Assembly (NCBI RefSeq): GCF_035271045.1
Contig: NZ_DATESC010000012.1
Span: 1-64,000 of the forward strand
Reading direction: 5' to 3'
DNA length: 64,000 nt
Source: Marinospirillum sp035271045
GTDB lineage: Bacteria; Pseudomonadota; Gammaproteobacteria; Pseudomonadales; Halomonadaceae
Shown here: piece by piece, positions 61,260-64,000 of the stretch
Position numbering within the stretch: the stretch's first letter is position 1
Layout: each line of letters begins with the position of its first letter
Translations under genes and position numbers: made by a program
Notes under the pieces: generated by a model
The model's database searches: none
What the model was told of the DNA's origin: nothing
Seen by the model: only the letters and a program-made list of their open reading frames with translations

Positions 61260-63377
61260 TTAAAAGCGCCAGCGCATTCCGGCTTGTAGATTACGACCCG
61301 CTAGTGGCGCAGCACTTTTTAAGTAAGAAACATGGTTAATTGCCTGCTCATTGGTTAAGTTTTGAGCTGCCAAATACCAATAAACTTCACCTTTGTTTAG
61401 TTGTTGGCGAAAACCAGCCGACGCATTTAGCTGGGCTTGTGCATCCGTGCTACTTTCTTCGGGTGCGGTTTTATTCTGTGCTAGGGTTGCTTGGCTTTCT
61501 AGTCGCGCAGTCCAACCATTTTTATGCCAATCCAAGGCAACCAATAAGCTAATCGGTGGTGTGCGTGGCAAACTAATACCAGACGTTAGTTCAGCCCTTA
61601 CAAAATCAGCATCAAAATCTAAATGCCAAGCATCATTCAATTGGTGATGCCAGCTAAATTCCGCACCATAAAAACGTGCATTGGCCTGCTCATAACGATA
61701 AACATCATTAGCATGAAAAGGATCTTTGAACGATTTTAGGTCGTTATAAATATAGTCTTCAAACTGGTAATAAAATAAGCCAATGCGTAATTTGTCCATT
61801 GCCCCTTGGTACAACCAGTTTAAGTCTAGGGTGTAAGCAGTTTCTATTTCTAAATCTGGGTTATCTAACTGAAAAGAAAAAGTAGCATGGTGATCGCCAT
61901 TCCAAAATAACTCTGTTGCCTCAGGCGCCCGCTGAACACGACCAAGACTTAATCCAAAACGCTGTGTTGTAGAAATCACCCAAGTTGCTGCGGCGGTTAA
62001 AGTCGCAGGATTAAAACTTTTGTTGTCGTAATAATCTAAGTTTTGTCGCCATGTTGGTTGTATTGGATCATAGTCTGACTGAATCGCCACCCTGTCCAAT
62101 CTAGCACCTAGTTCAAGCCGTCCCATTGCCCAGTCACGTTCTTCTATCCAGAATACGCCTAACTGCCTAGTTTCGGTGGTAGGCATGGGCGTGTCATGGG
62201 AAAAATAGTAACCATTAAGCAAACGGTTATTAAGGTTGTAACCACTTTGACCATCCCAAGCATTACTAAACGAAGGAATACCATTACAACCACTGTGGTT
62301 ATGACAAAGAGCCAGCTGTTGTTGCTTCATTTGTACACCTAAGGAACCTTGCCACGAGCCCAGCGGCAAGTGACGCAGATAACTACGTAGTTCCCAGCTT
62401 TCTTGATCAAACAAACCAACATCTAAACCGGGTTCTGTTTCACTATGAGCATAATCATTAAAGGCTAATTCGGTTCGCCATTCATCTAACCAATTGCCAC
62501 CTTGGTCCAAGTCTGGCCGCCAAGCCGCTTTTATATCATAGCGAAGCTGTTCTGGTTTAACTCTAAAAGGTGAGTTGTCTGTATTGGGAACAGCATAGTC
62601 ATACTCCAACACATTAATACTTGCACCAATAAAACCCTGAGAACCCACCCAGCTTAATGCCAAAGCACCGCCTTGACCTTGACTATCACTATTAGCAATA
62701 CGACCCTGACCCGCTTTATAATCATTGGCATCACGTTTAAAACCGTCTAAATGCAACACCCAGTTGCCTTTTCCTGCTTCTAAGGCTGCATTGTAGTTAT
62801 AGGCTTTATCCTGGCTGCTAAACCGGGTTGAAACTTCACCTTGTAAACCGTCCACAGGGTATTCATGTATCCGTTTATCCACTAGGTTTACCACGCCACC
62901 TATGGCACCACCGCCATACATTAAAGTTGCTGGCCCATAAAGAATTTCTATTTGTTCCGCCGAACTTGCTTCAGCCATAGGGGCGTGATCAGAACTCATG
63001 GCTGAAAGATCAGAGGTATCACTACCATTTTGAAGAATTTTTACACGGCTGCCGCTCATGCCACGAATAACAGGACGACCCACACCCGCCCCAAAGGATG
63101 CATTACTAATACCGGGGATTTTTTCAAGCAAAGTACCCAGAGTATCGCCTGAATTTTTTTGAATGGCTTCTTTATTAATAACTCGAACAGGCTGAGCAAT
63201 GCCTTGTATAGCGCCACGGCTAGGACTACTAATCACTTGAGTATCTAACTGTATAGGTGCTGCATAATGTGAGTGATGTGCATGATCGTGAGCATTAATC
63301 TTTACACTGATAAAAAAAATAAGAATAGCCAATAAAAACCATAAGAAACAGCGAAAACCTTGTTGATAAAAAAACAT
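61260..63377 (-). CDS. TonB-dependent outer membrane receptor, zinc (ZnuD) type
   Basis: This is a ligand-gated outer membrane transporter powered by TonB. A signal peptide (FLLAILIFFISVKINA) precedes a His-rich mature start (HDHAHHSHYA). A plug domain (IQKNSGDTLGTLLEKIPGIS, GRPVIRGMSGSRVKILQNG, YGPATLMYGGGAIGGVVN) and a 22-strand barrel that ends in MRWRF follow. A CHNHSGC loop near residue 335 is typical of ZnuD zinc receptors. I chose the ATG at 63377 (705 residues). Just before it, CCTTAT and ATAAGG could form a hairpin covering the AAGG ribosome binding site. The His-rich gene upstream on the same strand supports a metal role. Confidence 0.88.
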   Translation of the reverse strand: MFFYQQGFRCFLWFLLAILIFFISVKINAHDHAHHSHYAAPIQLDTQVISSPSRGAIQGIAQPVRVINKEAIQKNSGDTLGTLLEKIPGISNASFGAGVGRPVIRGMSGSRVKILQNGSDTSDLSAMSSDHAPMAEASSAEQIEILYGPATLMYGGGAIGGVVNLVDKRIHEYPVDGLQGEVSTRFSSQDKAYNYNAALEAGKGNWVLHLDGFKRDANDYKAGQGRIANSDSQGQGGALALSWVGSQGFIGASINVLEYDYAVPNTDNSPFRVKPEQLRYDIKAAWRPDLDQGGNWLDEWRTELAFNDYAHSETEPGLDVGLFDQESWELRSYLRHLPLGSWQGSLGVQMKQQQLALCHNHSGCNGIPSFSNAWDGQSGYNLNNRLLNGYYFSHDTPMPTTETRQLGVFWIEERDWAMGRLELGARLDRVAIQSDYDPIQPTWRQNLDYYDNKSFNPATLTAAATWVISTTQRFGLSLGRVQRAPEATELFWNGDHHATFSFQLDNPDLEIETAYTLDLNWLYQGAMDKLRIGLFYYQFEDYIYNDLKSFKDPFHANDVYRYEQANARFYGAEFSWHHQLNDAWHLDFDADFVRAELTSGISLPRTPPISLLVALDWHKNGWTARLESQATLAQNKTAPEESSTDAQAQLNASAGFRQQLNKGEVYWYLAAQNLTNEQAINHVSYLKSAAPLAGRNLQAGMRWRF

Positions 63378-63465
63378 AGTAAAAACCTTATCAAAATAAA
63401 TAAGGCCAGCCGTAGCTAGCCCAATGTTAATCATGTTTATTTAATAGCGAGTTACCTATTATTTA

Positions 63466-64000
63466 TTAATGGCTGCCGTGTGAGTGGTCATCATCATGGT
63501 CATCTTGAAAATGTGCAAAAACACCGCTATGCAGTTGTTGCAGCGAATCATGCTGGTGAGTGCCATGCAGGTGATAATCGTCTTCATCAGAATGCGCGTC
63601 TAGGTGGTAAAGCACTCCTTTATGCGTTTGAATGGCAAAAAATTCATTAGTACCGGCTAGCAATTGGCTGTTGCTGCTTGTCCATAGCGCACCAACCTCA
63701 CCTAGCTGCTCTTTTATAACTTCACCCTTTCCGACCGGATTATTGTTTTCAATATCAAAACGCGTAATGGCAATTTTTCCACTATCACTGATTACAGCTA
63801 AGGCATCGTCATCAGTCGTAGCTGCTACATTAAGCACCTTGCCAAAATCAGCGCCTAAAATAGAAGATAGATCGCTTCGGTGTGGGTGATCGTTATGTCC
63901 ATTAACAAGCCACAATTGGTCATCTGACCAGGCAGCAATAACATTATCATCATCAAAAGTAGCGGTTAACCCTTGGATACCACGAATAAATTCATTAGAG
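63466..64000 (-). CDS. Histidine-rich, probably metal-associated protein (AztD-like?), partial
   Basis: The frame is open to the window edge, so the N-terminus is missing; at least 177 residues are present. WSDDQLWLVNGHNDHPHRSD, SDSGKIAITRFD and GEVGALWTSSNSQLLAGTNE look like beta-propeller blades. The C-terminus is extremely rich in His and Asp (QDDHDDDHSHGSH). Its position just before a ZnuD-type receptor suggests zinc binding. Periplasmic zinc chaperones of the AztD type are beta-propellers with His-rich segments, a possible but unproven match. Confidence 0.6.
   Translation of the reverse strand, partial: SNEFIRGIQGLTATFDDDNVIAAWSDDQLWLVNGHNDHPHRSDLSSILGADFGKVLNVAATTDDDALAVISDSGKIAITRFDIENNNPVGKGEVIKEQLGEVGALWTSSNSQLLAGTNEFFAIQTHKGVLYHLDAHSDEDDYHLHGTHQHDSLQQLHSGVFAHFQDDHDDDHSHGSH

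Overview
The window looks like chromosome of a low-to-mid GC gammaproteobacterium, probably an aquatic Oceanospirillales/Pseudomonadales-type organism. The evidence is the leuS-lptE-holA gene order, rdgC, an E. coli-type rnb, pdxB, MetNIQ, AlaA, two chemoreceptors, a ZnuD-like TonB receptor and a type I-F CRISPR system. Species cannot be named from this sequence alone.

Layout. 1-5.7 kb: rdgC, a PlsC-type acyltransferase and a cation efflux gene, then the glutathione-dependent formaldehyde detoxification pair frmA-frmB. 5.7-8.7 kb (minus): a chemoreceptor and a PaaX-type repressor. 9.1-14.4 kb: a five-gene branched-chain-amino-acid-type ABC importer whose last ATPase carries an N-terminal hemerythrin-like domain, divergent from paaX. 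14.6-26.1 kb: a degenerate HD-GYP protein, RNase II, a nitrilase-family amidase, DUF488 and DUF1266 proteins, and holA-lptE-leuS.

26.4-41.2 kb is the accessory region. It holds a complete type I-F cas operon (cas1, cas2-3, csy1-csy2-csy3, cas6f), its terminator and leader, and an array of 38 repeats and 37 spacers. The array ends with a degenerate repeat directly abutting a chimeric fragment of an antitoxin gene fused to an Rpn nuclease gene. That fragment in turn abuts a 5'-truncated acetyltransferase. About 1.4 kb further on, the intact toxin-antitoxin-Rpn module lies between 13-bp perfect inverted repeats, which are flanked by a 5-bp direct repeat (GAATA). It looks like an undescribed small mobile unit, with the array-side fragment as a decayed second copy.

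41.2-64 kb: an outer membrane barrel gene knocked out of frame by a five-unit tetranucleotide repeat right after its start codon (candidate phase variation); an unrecognised membrane-protein pair; an MFS and a BASS-family transporter; gyrA with an acidic insert; metNIQ; a glutaredoxin-like protein; pdxB; a Cache chemoreceptor; htpX; alaA; a GGDEF cyclase; an RbgA-type GTPase; a tRNA-Glu/tRNA-Gly operon with a clear sigma70 promoter; a PACE efflux protein; and a zinc-type TonB receptor with a histidine-rich partner that runs off the window edge.

The most promising leads are the inverted-repeat-bounded TA+Rpn unit and its fragment at the array end, the hemerythrin-LivF fusion, and the tetranucleotide-switched outer membrane gene.
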